Part shown: positions 1 through 10,677 of the stretch, piece by piece | Layout: each line of letters begins with the position of its first letter | Position numbering within the stretch: the first letter of the stretch is position 1 | Assembly: GCA_036873135.1 (NCBI GenBank) | Contig: JAPTYO010000011.1 | Coordinates: 10,252,747-10,316,746 of the forward strand | Origin: Clarkia xantiana subsp. parviflora | Lineage: Eukaryota > Streptophyta > Magnoliopsida > Myrtales > Onagraceae | Length of the DNA stretch: 64,000 nt | Reading direction: 5' to 3' | Notes under the pieces: model-generated | The model's database searches: none | What the model was told of the DNA's origin: nothing | The model's input: only the letters and a program-made list of their open reading frames with translations | Program-made: the position numbers and the translations under genes

Positions 1-2699
1 GCTGCACAATGAGTAAGGAAAAAACTCAAATTTCGGGGAGAAAATTGATCACGACTTCTCTTACCTGGGTGTCGGATCTTTCTAGTGGGCAATGTTCTCG
101 CTATGCGACTGGACCTGCTGTATCTCCTAATTTTCCTGCTCCATCTAGAAATCACAACTTGTATATGAACATCTTCCGGAAAGTAAATGCCCCTGGACCT
201 CTGATGGAAGGCAACAACAATAATGTTTCTTTGCTTGACATCTCAAATGTTCATTGATCAGCACATTGAATCTTCACGAGACTCTCAATGATCTCTTGTC
301 CCATCTCCGGACATTTCCGATCTCAATAGGAGATGTCCCTTGGTTACCACCGACCGGTTTAGATCTCACCGTAAAAAAAATGTACCACTTGGTTCGAGGA
401 CGCGTATGAATTCCACATATGGTGGGTGGAATTTTGAGATGTAAGTTCTTTGGAGCAGTCACGTTTCACGTGGTTGCGACCTCGTCGAAGTGGTCGTCTG
501 ATCTGCAAAAAGAGTAGAGATACTCAAATCTCAAGAAAAAAATCAAGTACAATTCATCGTACCTGAGCGTTGGATATCCCGAATGTGGAATTTTTCTTCG
601 TGCAACTGGATGACTGCATGTTCTTTTTTGTTGCCCCATTTGGCCGACACCAATTGTATGTACCAGATACCTATCCAAGGGTACCTGAAAAGACCAAACA
701 ATAAAGTTAGTATAAAGAATAAAAGAAGTCATGCATGATTTTTCGGAAAACTTCTAATGTCATTCATTTCATAATTTTGATTACATTTCAGAAAGAATCA
801 AAATTCATGATCTAAGGTATTTTGCACTAGCTTGGAGTTTACTGAGTTTGCTGGGTGTACTATGTGGCTCGAACGCAGGACATATGCTCAAAACAAAGTT
901 TTTTCAAAAAGGGTTTTCTCGTCCTTTGTTTAAACTTGAATAGTCATACTCAACTAAACAGTTAAACTATTTTTTCAAATTAGAATCAAATCTCTCGCTT
1001 TTTAAACGCTTGCTCATGCGAATGTTGAGACGATCTTGCCAGAAAAGTGCAATACACCTTGGATAAAAACGAATGGCACTTCGAATTTTTTTTGTAATGC
1101 TCATGCATGCTCGAAAGTTAAAGTTCTACTATAAAGAAACTTACAACTTACAGCCAGTTTACCTGAATGATACATATATACAAAATGAAAAATCCAGGTA
1201 AAGTTTTTTTATAAAAAGAAATGCAAATGCGATGGATGTTTGGAATTAAAAGCTCAACAACTAAGAGAAGATTTACAATCTATCTAAAAACTTATTTCCT
1301 AAAAAAATGCATATTAGATGTACATGAGATGAAAGTTGTACAATAAAGAAAATTTACAAGTTATCTGAATTTTTTTTTTTTTTTCGAGGAAAAAAAAAAA
1401 TCAATTCATCTTGATTGCTCAAAATTGAAAAAAATCAAGTGATTTTTTTTTTTAAAGAATGCATATGAAATGCACAACAATAAATACAAGATGCAAACTT
1501 AAAAATAAAAGTTCTACAACTAAGAAAAATTACAATTTACCTGAAAGGTTTTTCGAAAATATTGCATATGAGATGCACATCTTAAGATTAAAAAATCAGG
1601 TAAAAGGTTTTTTTTTAAACAATGAGCCCTAAAACTCGGAGAACTTACGATTTATCTAAAAAGTTTTTTTAATTAATGCATATTGGATGCATTATTTAAA
1701 AATAAAACAATTCAGGTAAAAAGTTTTTTTGAAATGATGCATGTGGAATGCACGTTCGAAATTAGAAGCTCTAATAGCTAAAGAGGAATCACAATTTTTT
1801 CTAAAATGTTTTTTTGCATGCGCGACGCGCTAACCAAAATCACAACTTACCTAAAGAAGTTTTTTTAATTAATGCATATTGGATGCATTATTTAAAAATA
1901 AAACAATTCAGGTAAAAAGTTTTTTTGAAATGATGCATGTGGAATGCACGTTCGAAATTAGAAGCTCTAATAGTTAAAGAGGAATCTTCTAAAATGTTTT
2001 TTTGCATGCGCGACGCTCTAACCAAAATCACAACTTACATGAAGAGTTTTTTTAAGAAAAAAAATATTGCGTATGAAACGCAAGTTTGAATAAATAAATA
2101 AAAAGATTCAGGTAATAGGTTTTTTTTTTTAAAAAAAAAACAATGCATACATGTTCGGAAAGAAAAATTCTAAATGGCCAACTACTTAGCTGAAATTTTT
2201 TTTTTTTTTAATGCAGTTCGATGAATGCATGAGAATAAAAGTTACACAGTTTTCCTGACAACTCTTTTTTACAACAAAAAAAACACGGATAAAACACAAC
2301 ATGTTAGGGGGTAAAAAAATGTGTGGCTTTGCTCTACAAGGTAGGTTCCACTGATAGGTTCCCGACAAGGTGGTTTCCTCACCCCATCATAGGGATCATA
2401 AGACCTTCACAAGCGAGTAGAGTTTTTCCGAGTCGTACCGGCGGCCCAGCCGCTCCGGTCGTACCGTACTAAACCTCCGGGGTTCCTAGTCGCCCTGGGT
2501 TTTAGGCGTTTTGGTGATTATTTTAAAGTGGGTGTGCGACTTCAAATAATGCCATAAAAAGAAAATGTCAATTAATTACTCTAAAAATATGTACCTGTCA
2601 CACAAAAAAATAAAGTTAGAATGGTGAAGATAATAAAATATGAAAACTCAAAAAACATGGCAATAAGCGAATACAATGAGCCCGAACCCTCTAAATCGT
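1..2699 (-). mobile_element. Internal region of a minus-strand Gypsy-type LTR element (leftmost part)
   Basis: I infer this is retroelement interior because a primer-binding-site-like sequence and an LTR lie immediately to its right, in minus orientation. I recognise no gag or pol domain. A short stretch at 466-732 on the minus strand looks exon-like, with AG and GT flanks, but matches nothing I know. From about 1080 to 2180 the DNA is built from degenerate units with T-runs, ATGCAT-type palindromes and CAGGTAA or TTACCTG motifs. Most of it looks like untranslated leader or unknown sequence. The element runs off the left edge of the window. Confidence 0.35.
1661..2045. repeat. Two-copy tandem duplication, about 196 bp period
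   Basis: The segment beginning AAGTTTTTTTAATTAATGCA at 1661 recurs at 1857 with few changes, through the GCATGCGCGACGC motif near the end of each copy. The second copy lacks a few bases after GAGGAATC. It is embedded in a longer run of more degenerate units of the same style. Confidence 0.85.
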
Positions 2700-2719
2700 C
2701 CCCAGCAGAGTCGCCAAAT
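2700..2719 (-). other. Primer-binding-site-like sequence of a minus-strand LTR element
   Basis: On the minus strand this reads TTGGCGACTCTGCTGGGGAC, directly after an LTR end in CGACA. Sequences of the TGGCGACTC(C/T)GCTGGGGA type sit just downstream of 5' LTRs in many plant Gypsy-type elements. The tRNA primer was not determined. Confidence 0.5.
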
Positions 2720-3530
2720 TGTCGGACCTAAAATCTGACCTACGGCGAATTTACGTTTTGAAAACGCGGATTTTGAAAGAGTCGCCACTAGTTAATTAAA
2801 ACTAACTAGAATCCTAAATTACCTAAGCGAATAACGAGTTAAACACTTAGGCATTAAATCAGTCTACGATCAGAAATTCGAGTTCGGGGGTTCTGTTACG
2901 AATTAAAAATATAATTTTTAATTACGCCCTTTCGGTACTCAATTCACAAATTTCCACTACTTTAACACAATAGAAAATAATGGTAAAAAAAATTTAATTC
3001 TCTACCCTAGGTAATTAGCGATTTACGTAATTGCTACACAAATTTGAAATACTTAAATTAACAAGTAAATTAACAAACACTTAAATTAACAATTAAATTA
3101 TCAAAAATTAAATTAAAACATAACCCGTCATGTATGCATAATATAAACTAAAACATATTTAACATATTATATATTAACTAAATAAAAAAAATTATTATTC
3201 AATATATATACAATTGAAATAAATGGATGTACATGTTCTTCAAGATACCATACACTTTATTAGGAGCGACTGGAGTGAATTGACTGCCAAAAAGAGACGG
3301 GTGCAGCGGCGGACAGTCGGAGATGGCCGATGAAGAGGAGCTCGGAGCTGATGAATGAGCCATATGTTAAATTAACGAACAAAGCAACATCACAATAATC
3401 GAAACTAGTATTCGGGAACTATTATTCTTTGTATGTACGTTATGTCTGATTAGTCCATTCACGTGTCTTGTTTATATATATCTTGTATCTTGTATCTATT
3501 CTACCTATTCCATTAATTAATTCACTAGTA

Positions 3531-3579
<49 letters not shown>
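2720..3579 (-). mobile_element. 5' LTR, inner (3') part, of the minus-strand Gypsy-type element
   Basis: On the minus strand this ends in CCGACA against the primer-binding site. The sequence holds the paired motifs GAGTCGCCA(C/A) typical of this LTR class. The matching outer end (minus-strand TGTAAACACC) lies at 5794, so the LTR appears to have been split by the insertion starting at 3580. No coding sequence was seen; 3000-3240 is AT-rich. Confidence 0.4.
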
Positions 3580-3580
<1 letters not shown>

Positions 3581-3584
3581 TAGT
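3524..3584. repeat. (AT)n tract bounded by ACTAGT, fully self-complementary
   Basis: ACTAGTATATAT on the left and ATATATACTAGT on the right bracket a pure AT tract, so the 61-bp stretch can form a cruciform. The left edge of the putative Helitron lies at its right end. Confidence 0.8.
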
Positions 3585-4019
3585 TATTAACGCGTGCGTT
3601 GCACGCGTGTCGGTCATCTAAATTTCAAGATATAATTTATCTTAAGCTTTCTAATATGATAATATTTAATTAATACATGGGCAACTTGAGGGTTGGGAGA
3701 AAAAAAGAACGACACAATATAATTCACAACGAAAAAAATAAAAAGATGATAATTAGGTACAAAATTAACTATTGTTTTCCATTACGGTACTAAATTAGCT
3801 TTACATGTATATATATATATATTTAAGGTTAGAACTAATAATGAGTTACATCGTGTATGGCGTAGGTTATTAACGACAAAGTTGTATCTAACTCATCAAC
3901 TTGAGGAGTGAAGAATGTAAACCCGTACTTAACCACATAGAGTCATTAGTGGAACAGTTTGATCTATACAAACGTAACTATACACGTTCCATACAATTTT
4001 ATACCATAATATCAGCAAA

Positions 4020-5213
4020 AATTGATTTAACGCTAAAGGAAAATTCACTTCATTAAAATCAAAATTTTATACTTGACTTTACGTCAATTACTTATTTAAA
4101 TATTAATTAGGTTGTACACAATTTGATTGAATTAACAGATGGAAGAACTAAGTTAATAGTTCGAGACCCTAAATGATGGACGATGAGTAACATGTTATTC
4201 GTAAAAGGTCAAAATTCAAGAACCTTTGTTGACACATATACAAAAAATCTCAACATGTACTCTAAGTGTACACGAGTTGAATACATATCATACTTTGGGG
4301 GTGACTCGAATTTATAGGTATATTGCATTAAGAAGTTAATAATAATTAAAGTAACATGTAAGTTAAGTGACTTAGCAAAAAAATTAATGCAATTTAACTA
4401 ATGAAAATTTTAGTAACACTCAAATATAGTAGGGACTAAATCATCAATTTTTTAAATCACTAATGTCTGAAGTTTATTGAATTCACCTTAAATATTTATT
4501 CAACTACTAATTAGGATATACCAAATATGATTGAATTTACAAACACAAGAACAAAATCAATTGTTCGAGTCAATAAGTATTGAACATTGAGTAACATGGT
4601 ATATGTAAAATCAAACTTCAGGAACTACGGTTGATCCATATTTTAATAGGTTATATGAGTTGGCAAGTGACTGATTTATGTGATACAAAAATGTCAACGG
4701 GCGGAACATCCCCAAATATGTGATATGGTAAATGAAACAATGCATGCACCCGACATTTGCACATATTGAATGCATATCATATGTTAAGGCTGACTCTTAT
4801 TGATGGATTCAGATCTCTTGCCCACTCTTCATGCCCCAGATTGTGCCTCACCATTTAGATTTTAACACGTGTCCTTAAATTTAATTTTTCTTCTAGGTTT
4901 CACCAATCCCAGTAGGGATTTAGAGAAAAAACCACAAAATTAATTACACACAGAACACGTATTAAAAAATTAACAGTGAGACACGATCTAGAACAAGAAT
5001 AGTGGGGCATGAGATATGCATCCCTAATTGATAAGTTTATTGGATTGGGAATTTAATAATAACTACGGCGACCTGTCAATTAAGTGAACTTAAAAAATAA
5101 AAATAACAAAATTTAACGAAATGATTTGTAAGTAACAGTAAAGATAAATAGATGGGTCTCAAAGATAATAAGGAATAAATCATCAATTTTATAAAGTTAT
5201 GGGAACTAAATAT

Positions 5214-5220
<7 letters not shown>
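4020..5220. repeat. Degenerate internal repeats, spacing roughly 400-700 bp
   Basis: The block around 4080-4230 (ATTAATTAGG, GATTGAATTA, AGTTCGAG, GATGAGTAACATG) recurs at about 4495-4640. The block around 4328-4460 (TTAATAATAA, TTAAGTGA, TAAATCATCAATTTT) recurs at about 5045-5200. The copies are strongly diverged but keep the same order of motifs. Confidence 0.6.

Positions 5221-5248
<28 letters not shown>
5219..5248. repeat. (TAA)n microsatellite
   Basis: About ten uninterrupted TAA/AAT triplets close to the inferred right side of the Helitron-like insertion. Confidence 0.9.
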
Positions 5249-5249
<1 letters not shown>

Positions 5250-5255
5250 TAAAAA

Positions 5256-5794
5256 ATCTTGAAAAAGTACCTATTGGGGGTGAGGACAACCCTCACTTTT
5301 TATATTGGTATAAAGATAAAAGAAACGAAGAATGCAGCAAACTATGGAAAAGTATGATTTACAAACAACATGAAACAAACTATTAAAATATAACAATAAA
5401 ACATTGATAAGATAGAAAATGTGAATAAATAACACGATGCTGCGAATTGAGATCACGAAAAGAATAGCTTTGGCGGCTTAAACTTGATGTAGTTCTTCTT
5501 TTCTCTTTTTGTTCTCCCCTTACAATGTAAACATAGACCACTATTTATAATACTTAAATCTAGTCTAATTAAGCAGTAAATTACACTGATTTATTCTCCT
5601 AATATACTCTAAATATTCTAAATACTTAATACAAATATTCAGAAAAATATACACTGCAATAAATACAGATAACTATCCTAATATTGCTCTGAGCATCTTT
5701 GGAAGCTTCGCGACTTGCCAAATTTAGACATTTCCTCATTTAGGTGCATCACACGTCACGCGAGTCGCGCGTGGTCCAAAATTAGGTGTTTACA
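5256..5794 (-). mobile_element. 5' LTR, outer (5') part, of the minus-strand Gypsy-type element
   Basis: On the minus strand this begins TGTAAACACCTAATTTTGG at 5794 and carries a TATAAATAG box (plus-strand 5541-5549). The LTR interrupts the LINE reverse transcriptase right at its GDP motif, and the flanking GTGAC at 5795-5799 is probably one copy of the target duplication. The left limit is approximate. Confidence 0.5.
5541..5549 (-). promoter_or_regulatory. TATA box of the minus-strand LTR
   Basis: TATAAATAG on the minus strand, about 245 bp inside the LTR, a usual place for the U3 promoter of a plant LTR. Confidence 0.5.
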
Positions 5795-7978
5795 GTGACC
5801 CACTCTCTTCGTTCTTATTTATTCTCTGTGCGGAAGCCTTATCAGCCAAATTGTCAACTGCTCAATTGGAAGGAATGATTAAAGGAATTCGTCCAAGCTC
5901 TGACTATCAACCTATCACTCATCTGTTTTTTGCGGATGACAGCTTCTTTATTTTCGAAGCTTCTACCTCCAGTGTGGATACTGTTGTTGAAATCCTAGAT
6001 ATTTTTGCCCGGGAATCAGGTCAGTTGATCAACTATTCCAGATCAAGCATACGATTCAGCAAAAATATTACTGTTGTTGATTGTCTGCGCTACCCTACAC
6101 GCCATGGTGTGCGGGAAATGGGTGATGCTGATCTTTATTTGGGTTTACCTAAAAAAAAGGAATCGGTAACAAGTTGGTTGATCGAATATCCTGTAGAATA
6201 CAATGATGGATGAGTTCCCTTCTCTCAGCCGCTGGGAAAGCAGTCCTTATCCAATCAACGGTTGCTTCCATCCCTACTTATTCCATCTCTTGTCTTCAAC
6301 TTCCCTTCTCCTCCCTTGACAAGATTGAACAACTAATTCGTGCTATCTGGTGGAAAACTTCCTCTTCTACTAAAGGCATTCCTTGGGTTGCTTTGGCCCA
6401 AAATCACTACCTCCAAAGCGAAAGATGGTCTTGGCTTCCGCGATCTACGTCAGTTCAATAAAGCTCTCCTCCTCAAACAGCTCTGACGTATTCTTTCTCA
6501 GGAATCCATTTGGACAGCTTGTATGCAGGCAAAGTACCTCTCTCGGGATCCTTTCTCCACTGTCTAAGCATCTTCATCTCACTAACTCCCTTGGCGCACT
6601 CTATTGGCCTTGAGACCCTTTTTAGTGGAGGGAAGCAGATGGCGCATTGGATCCGGTGCGTCCGTTAACTTTTGGACTGATCCATGGGTTCTGAATCATT
6701 CTTCCTTGGCCAATTGGGCCAAACCAGATACCTGTCTCTATGCTCTCATTGTGGATCAAGTCTTTAATACATCTACAAATGCTTGGAACATACCCCTCAT
6801 GGATACTCTATTACACCTATTCATGACGAACCTTATTCGGGACATTCCTCTTCCCCTCTTCCCTATTTCAGATAAACTTGTATGGAATCATACGCGGCAA
6901 GGACAGTATTCCGTCAAATCTGGATATCATTTCCTCGTCACACTCTCACGGGATGAGACGACTTCTACCTCTACATCCCCTAGGACTGCTAACCCTTCTT
7001 TTGGATCCAACTCTAGAATCTCAAAGTTGCTCCAAAGATAAAGATGTTCATCTGGAAGGGATGTGTAAACGGCCATCCCCTCAATGCACCACTTTTCTAG
7101 AGAGTTCGGAATGCTAATCTTTTCTGTTGTTTTTGCAACCAAGTCTTCGAAATTTAGGATCATCTGATGTGGAATTGCCCCATCACGCAGTGGGTCTGGT
7201 TTGCAGCCCCCTTATGGTTCGCCCAGAGCTCCTCCCCACTACCAGTACTAGAGAGTGGCTTGCTTTTGATCATGATGTTACTGATAGGACGTGTTTTATC
7301 TCCTTATTTAGGCTCAAATGTTTGTTGATGTGGTCAATTTGGCTCGAACGTAACCTTGTCATTTTTCAGGGCCTCATTCCGTCAATCGAGTCTGTACTTT
7401 ATCGTTTTGTACAACTTTCTATTGACTTAGCATTTGAAGTAATACCAATCACAGGCACCCTTTGGAGATCATCGTCCGGGATCTCCCCCTCCGGACGATC
7501 ACTGAGACCCCTTGGTCGTCCCACCCACCAATCTTTTGATTGTATCATATCCAATGGTGTGGTGGATGCGATTTCGGGACGGCTTTTTGGTTCGGCAGTC
7601 AACACGGGCCTTGATGGGCGAATTCGCGGAGCGGTGATACACTCCATCCTAGGGGACGATCCTTTGGTGGCGGAAGCTTTGGCTATTCGAGCGGGACCTA
7701 CTCTCCAACTACACTTTCCCGAGCAACGACTTCTCCACACGGATTCCCAAGTTTTGTTATCTTTTATTGTATCACCGGAATCTTCACCCGTTTCTTTGTT
7801 TGGTCTTTTGTCGGATATCACTAAACTTTTATCGAATTCGGATGTAATAGCTAGGTTTGTGGGTAGGTTGGGTGTTACTATTGCCCATCGTTTGGGAAAG
7901 CAAGCAGCTACTTTGGGGTTGATTGGGCAATGGTTACACCCTAATATCCCTTCTGCTTTGCTTGAACTCTTTCCTTAG
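5795..7978 (+). pseudogene. LINE (L1-type) ORF2 remnant: reverse transcriptase, zf-RVT and RNase H parts
   Basis: In frame from 5797 the translation enters the reverse transcriptase at DPLSSFLFILCAEALS and reaches the catalytic FADDS box at about 5930-5945. Later frames give the zf-RVT-like region (GSGASVNFWTDPWVLN at about 6650-6695, then LVWNHTRQGQYSVKSGYHFL) and a C-terminal RNase H-like domain (7127-7978) with AEALAIRAG and HTDSQVLL. The DGA expected at the start of RNase H is replaced by NGV. At least four frame changes or stops break the ORF, and everything upstream of DPL is missing because the Gypsy LTR lies there. No poly(A) tail or target duplication was found. Confidence 0.85.
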
Positions 7979-8271
7979 GTTGTAATACACTATGTAATCT
8001 CGATTATAAATGTGAGATTACATCCGATTTGTTTTATAAGTGCACATATAACAGAAGAGTACGTTAACGAGTTTCCATGAGTTTTTGACAATTCAGTGTA
8101 ATCTCATATTAATCTTCACATTACATCCGCACTATACTCATATTACAGAATTTCACATTAAATTTGTTTAATTTGACAGTCAATATAATTTAAATTTATC
8201 GTGGGATGTAATATAAGGAATACTTCCCAGTTCCCATATTGCATAGTGCCAAACATCTAACACATGTGAAG
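7979..8271. mobile_element. Relic of a TTACATCC-rich MITE-like element
   Basis: Repeated GATGTAAT, GAGATTACATCC and CACATTACATCC motifs in both orientations, with GTGGGATGTAAT near the right side. The same motif vocabulary occurs at 18360-18490 and 20360-20430. There is no coding potential. Confidence 0.35.
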
Positions 8272-8276
8272 TAGAG

Positions 8277-8492
8277 TGATTGTGTGACAAATCGGAGAAG
8301 ATCCAGATCCATCGGAGAAGATGGGGTTTAGAGCTGGAGAGGAGTTGCAGAGAAAGACGAAGAGGATATTAGATAACTATTATTCATTCATTTCTTGCCT
8401 TCATCAATTACATAGAGTATTATATAGCAATTTCATAATTGCAAATTGCTCATTAACTATATAATTGACCCCCCCCCCCCCCCCCCCCCCCC
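8277..8492 (-). repeat. 3' LTR of the LARD-like element, ending in a 24-C tract
   Basis: Matches 15549-15735 closely (TGACAAATCG, GAGGAGTTGCAGAGAAAGACGA, CTATATAATTGAC). The part corresponding to 15740-15780 is absent, replaced by a run of 24 C at 8469-8492. On the minus strand this is a poly-G tract at the polypurine/LTR junction. Confidence 0.7.
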
Positions 8493-9263
8493 TTAAAACA
8501 CCTTGTCCTCAAGGTCAAAACTCAACCAATACTTGCAGGAACAGCAACATAAACACACAAAAACAATGCCCAAACTGAACCATTGGAAGCTCCCTGGGCC
8601 ATTGAAGTCGTCGTAATCTCGAACCATCGTTTGCTCCATAAATACATATCCAAGCCAAAGTAGAAACTTCAAATATCAATCGATCGTCGAAATAAGAAAC
8701 ATAAGTTGCAAGTAGAAACCATGTTATTCACCCTAAGGAGTTCCCAAGCTTTGGTGGCGGAATTAAATGTTGCTATCCAAAATGGATCATACTCCTCAAA
8801 CCGAAGTAAGTCAATAATCAATGGAAAATCATCATCTATTGAATCTCATATGCAAGGCTAGCATCTTCAGCCTCAAATTTAATGTGTTTCTGCATATAGG
8901 TAAGTTCTAATGGAGGATCATCAAAAGAGCTAGCCAAAAAACCAGCACTTCATGTAACTGGCTAGCGAATTGCTTGTGATCCATCCTAGCATTATCAATC
9001 AGCCCCTGAGCCTTCTTTACATCTCGAATTAACTCATCAAGCCAACCTATATGTGAGGCCAGTAAAAAAAACAACACAGATAAACCAGCTGCAGAACTGA
9101 ACCAACATGCAGTGAATTGCAGCAAAACAGAACCAGTGGCAACTAAACCAGATAGCAATCAGCAATAGCAGGGCAGAAATCGCAGCCACAAGACCAAATT
9201 GCAACAGCAATAGCAACAACAAGCAATAAAATTGCTAATCGTAAGCAACAGTAACACAAAGTA
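8493..9263 (-). other. Internal region of the LARD-like element, no gene recognised
   Basis: No ORF here matches a known family. 9080-9240 is rich in CAG, CAA and GCA triplets on the plus strand, which gives leucine-rich nonsense frames on the minus strand. The region ends at the AAGTA target duplication (9259-9263) of the inserted copia. Confidence 0.5.
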
Positions 9264-9613
9264 TGTGAAGATTTGGGGTTTGGATCAATCCTGAAGTTTC
9301 TGAGGGACCATTCTGCTGCTTTCCAGGAGTTGGAGTGTGTTTTATTGTTTAGTGTGGTTGTTCATTCTTTGGGACCTTGTTGGTCATTCTGTAAAGTTTA
9401 TTTGGACTGGTTTGTAGTCTTTTATTTTGTTGGTGGGTAAATTTCTTCTGATGTAAAGACTGTGGGGTAGAACCTGATTTATTCCGGGTTCCCTTTAATG
9501 TTTAAACGTGAGGGTGGCCACTTGAAGGAATCTACCCGATGAGCCGCAATTCTTCCGTGCTCTTCTTTCTCTCGCTTTCCATATTCTAGGGTTTGGTTGT
9601 TACGATTTTATGA
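9264..9613 (+). repeat. Copia 5' LTR
   Basis: Begins TGTGAAGATTTGGGG and ends GATTTTATGA, abutting the primer site. It matches 14789-15138 base for base apart from about seven substitutions. Confidence 0.95.
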
Positions 9614-9625
9614 TGGTATCAGAGC
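9614..9625 (+). other. Copia primer-binding site (tRNA-Met type)
   Basis: TGGTATCAGAGC directly after the 5' LTR, complementary to the 3' end of plant initiator tRNA-Met, as in most plant copia elements. Confidence 0.9.
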
Positions 9626-9792
9626 CATCTGTTGGCGATTCTTGATCTACTCTTCCACTTCATCTTCTCCGCCTCCGTGTGATCCCTCGCCTGCTCGTAG
9701 CTTCGCTGCTCCAGAACCTGTAGCGAATCGTGGTTCTATTCGCGACGATTCATCTTCGACTTAGAGATTTCTTTGTTTCCTAGCAAGCGACA

Positions 9793-10677
9793 ATGGAAGG
9801 CGAAGGAAAGGTCACCGCGACTGGTGGAGAAAACTCTGGAAAGCAACCTGAGGTAACTGAGACGTCTTCTCTCAGTAATGAGGAAAAGAGATCTGACTCC
9901 CTTGCTTCGATTGTGGCACATCATCCGCTCTATCTTCATTCATCGGATAATCCTGGCCAATCTGTCATTTCTCATCATCTCACTGGAACTGAGGATTATC
10001 CGATGTGGGGTCGTGCCATGCAAATGTTTTTGAAAGGGAAAACCAAGCTTGGATTCATTACTGGTACATGTATACGCGAAACCTTCGATGTTCAGTTGCA
10101 AGAGATTTGGGATACTTGCAACATCGTTGTTCTTGGATGGATTTTAAACTCGATTTCGAAGGATCTTGCTGTGGGGATCATGTACTCAGATAGTGCTTTC
10201 TTAGCCTGGAAAGAATTGAAAGAACGTTTTGATAAAATTAGTGGATCCAGGATATATCAACTGCACAGAGAAATAGCTACTGCTAGACAGGGATTGGATT
10301 CTATTTCTGTTTTTTACACTAGGCTCAAAAACCTATGGACTGAATATGATACTGCATGTGCTCTGCCACATATTGATGATGTTCTTTTCCAAAAACACAT
10401 TCAGCATAAGGATAATGAGCGTCTTTTCCAATTTCTGATGGGATTGAACGAGAATTTTTCAAATGTACGCAGTAGCTTACTTCTCTTGTCCCCTTTACCT
10501 TCTTTGAACCAAGACTATAACATGTTGGTTCAAGAAGAGAGTCAGAGGGATATATCTTCCAATATTAGTGCCAGCAATCAGATTCCTATTTCTGCAGTTG
10601 TCCCAAATTTTGACAAACCAAAGAGGAACCTCAACTCAGAGTGTGACTTTTGCCAAAAAAAAAGGTCACACTATTGA
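9793..10677 (+). CDS. Copia gag (prematurely ended)
   Basis: 294 codons from the first ATG downstream of the primer site. The N-terminal part is acidic and Ser/Thr-rich. The gag core follows: YPMWGRAMQMFLKGKTKLG at about residues 75-93, LKERFDKISGSRIYQLHREI at 137-156, and FLMGLNENFSNVRSSLLL at about 214-231. These are the landmarks of the copia capsid domain. The frame enters a zinc knuckle (CDFC) and stops at once because of a run of nine A at about 10657-10665. With eight A the knuckle would continue into KKGHTIERCYS and join the pol frame. Copia normally makes gag and pol as one ORF, so I read this as a slippage mutation. Confidence 0.9.
   Translation: MEGEGKVTATGGENSGKQPEVTETSSLSNEEKRSDSLASIVAHHPLYLHSSDNPGQSVISHHLTGTEDYPMWGRAMQMFLKGKTKLGFITGTCIRETFDVQLQEIWDTCNIVVLGWILNSISKDLAVGIMYSDSAFLAWKELKERFDKISGSRIYQLHREIATARQGLDSISVFYTRLKNLWTEYDTACALPHIDDVLFQKHIQHKDNERLFQFLMGLNENFSNVRSSLLLLSPLPSLNQDYNMLVQEESQRDISSNISASNQIPISAVVPNFDKPKRNLNSECDFCQKKRSHY

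Larger units (their letters stand above)
3580..5255 (-). mobile_element. Probable Helitron-like insertion (3' end on the minus strand at 3580)
   Basis: Read on the minus strand, the left boundary is a perfect 8-bp stem with a 3-nt loop (ACGCGTGC-GTT-GCACGCGT at 3590-3608), then a short AT spacer, CTAG, then T. Helitron 3' ends are defined by a hairpin about ten bases before CTRR, inserted 5' of T. The 5' end (TC on the minus strand) was not found; the right limit given is where LTR-like sequence seems to resume. There is no Rep/helicase coding sequence, so it would be non-autonomous. The interior holds degenerate repeats (4020-5220). Confidence 0.4.

Noticed and set aside
2376..2530. GC-rich segment as a gene exon or rRNA piece
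   Set aside because: GTACCGGCGGCCCAGCCGC and neighbours match no rRNA I know and have no open frame of note.
9037..9222. Leucine-rich membrane-like minus-strand peptide
   Set aside because: Produced by CAG/CAA/GCA-rich DNA read backwards; no start support and no family.
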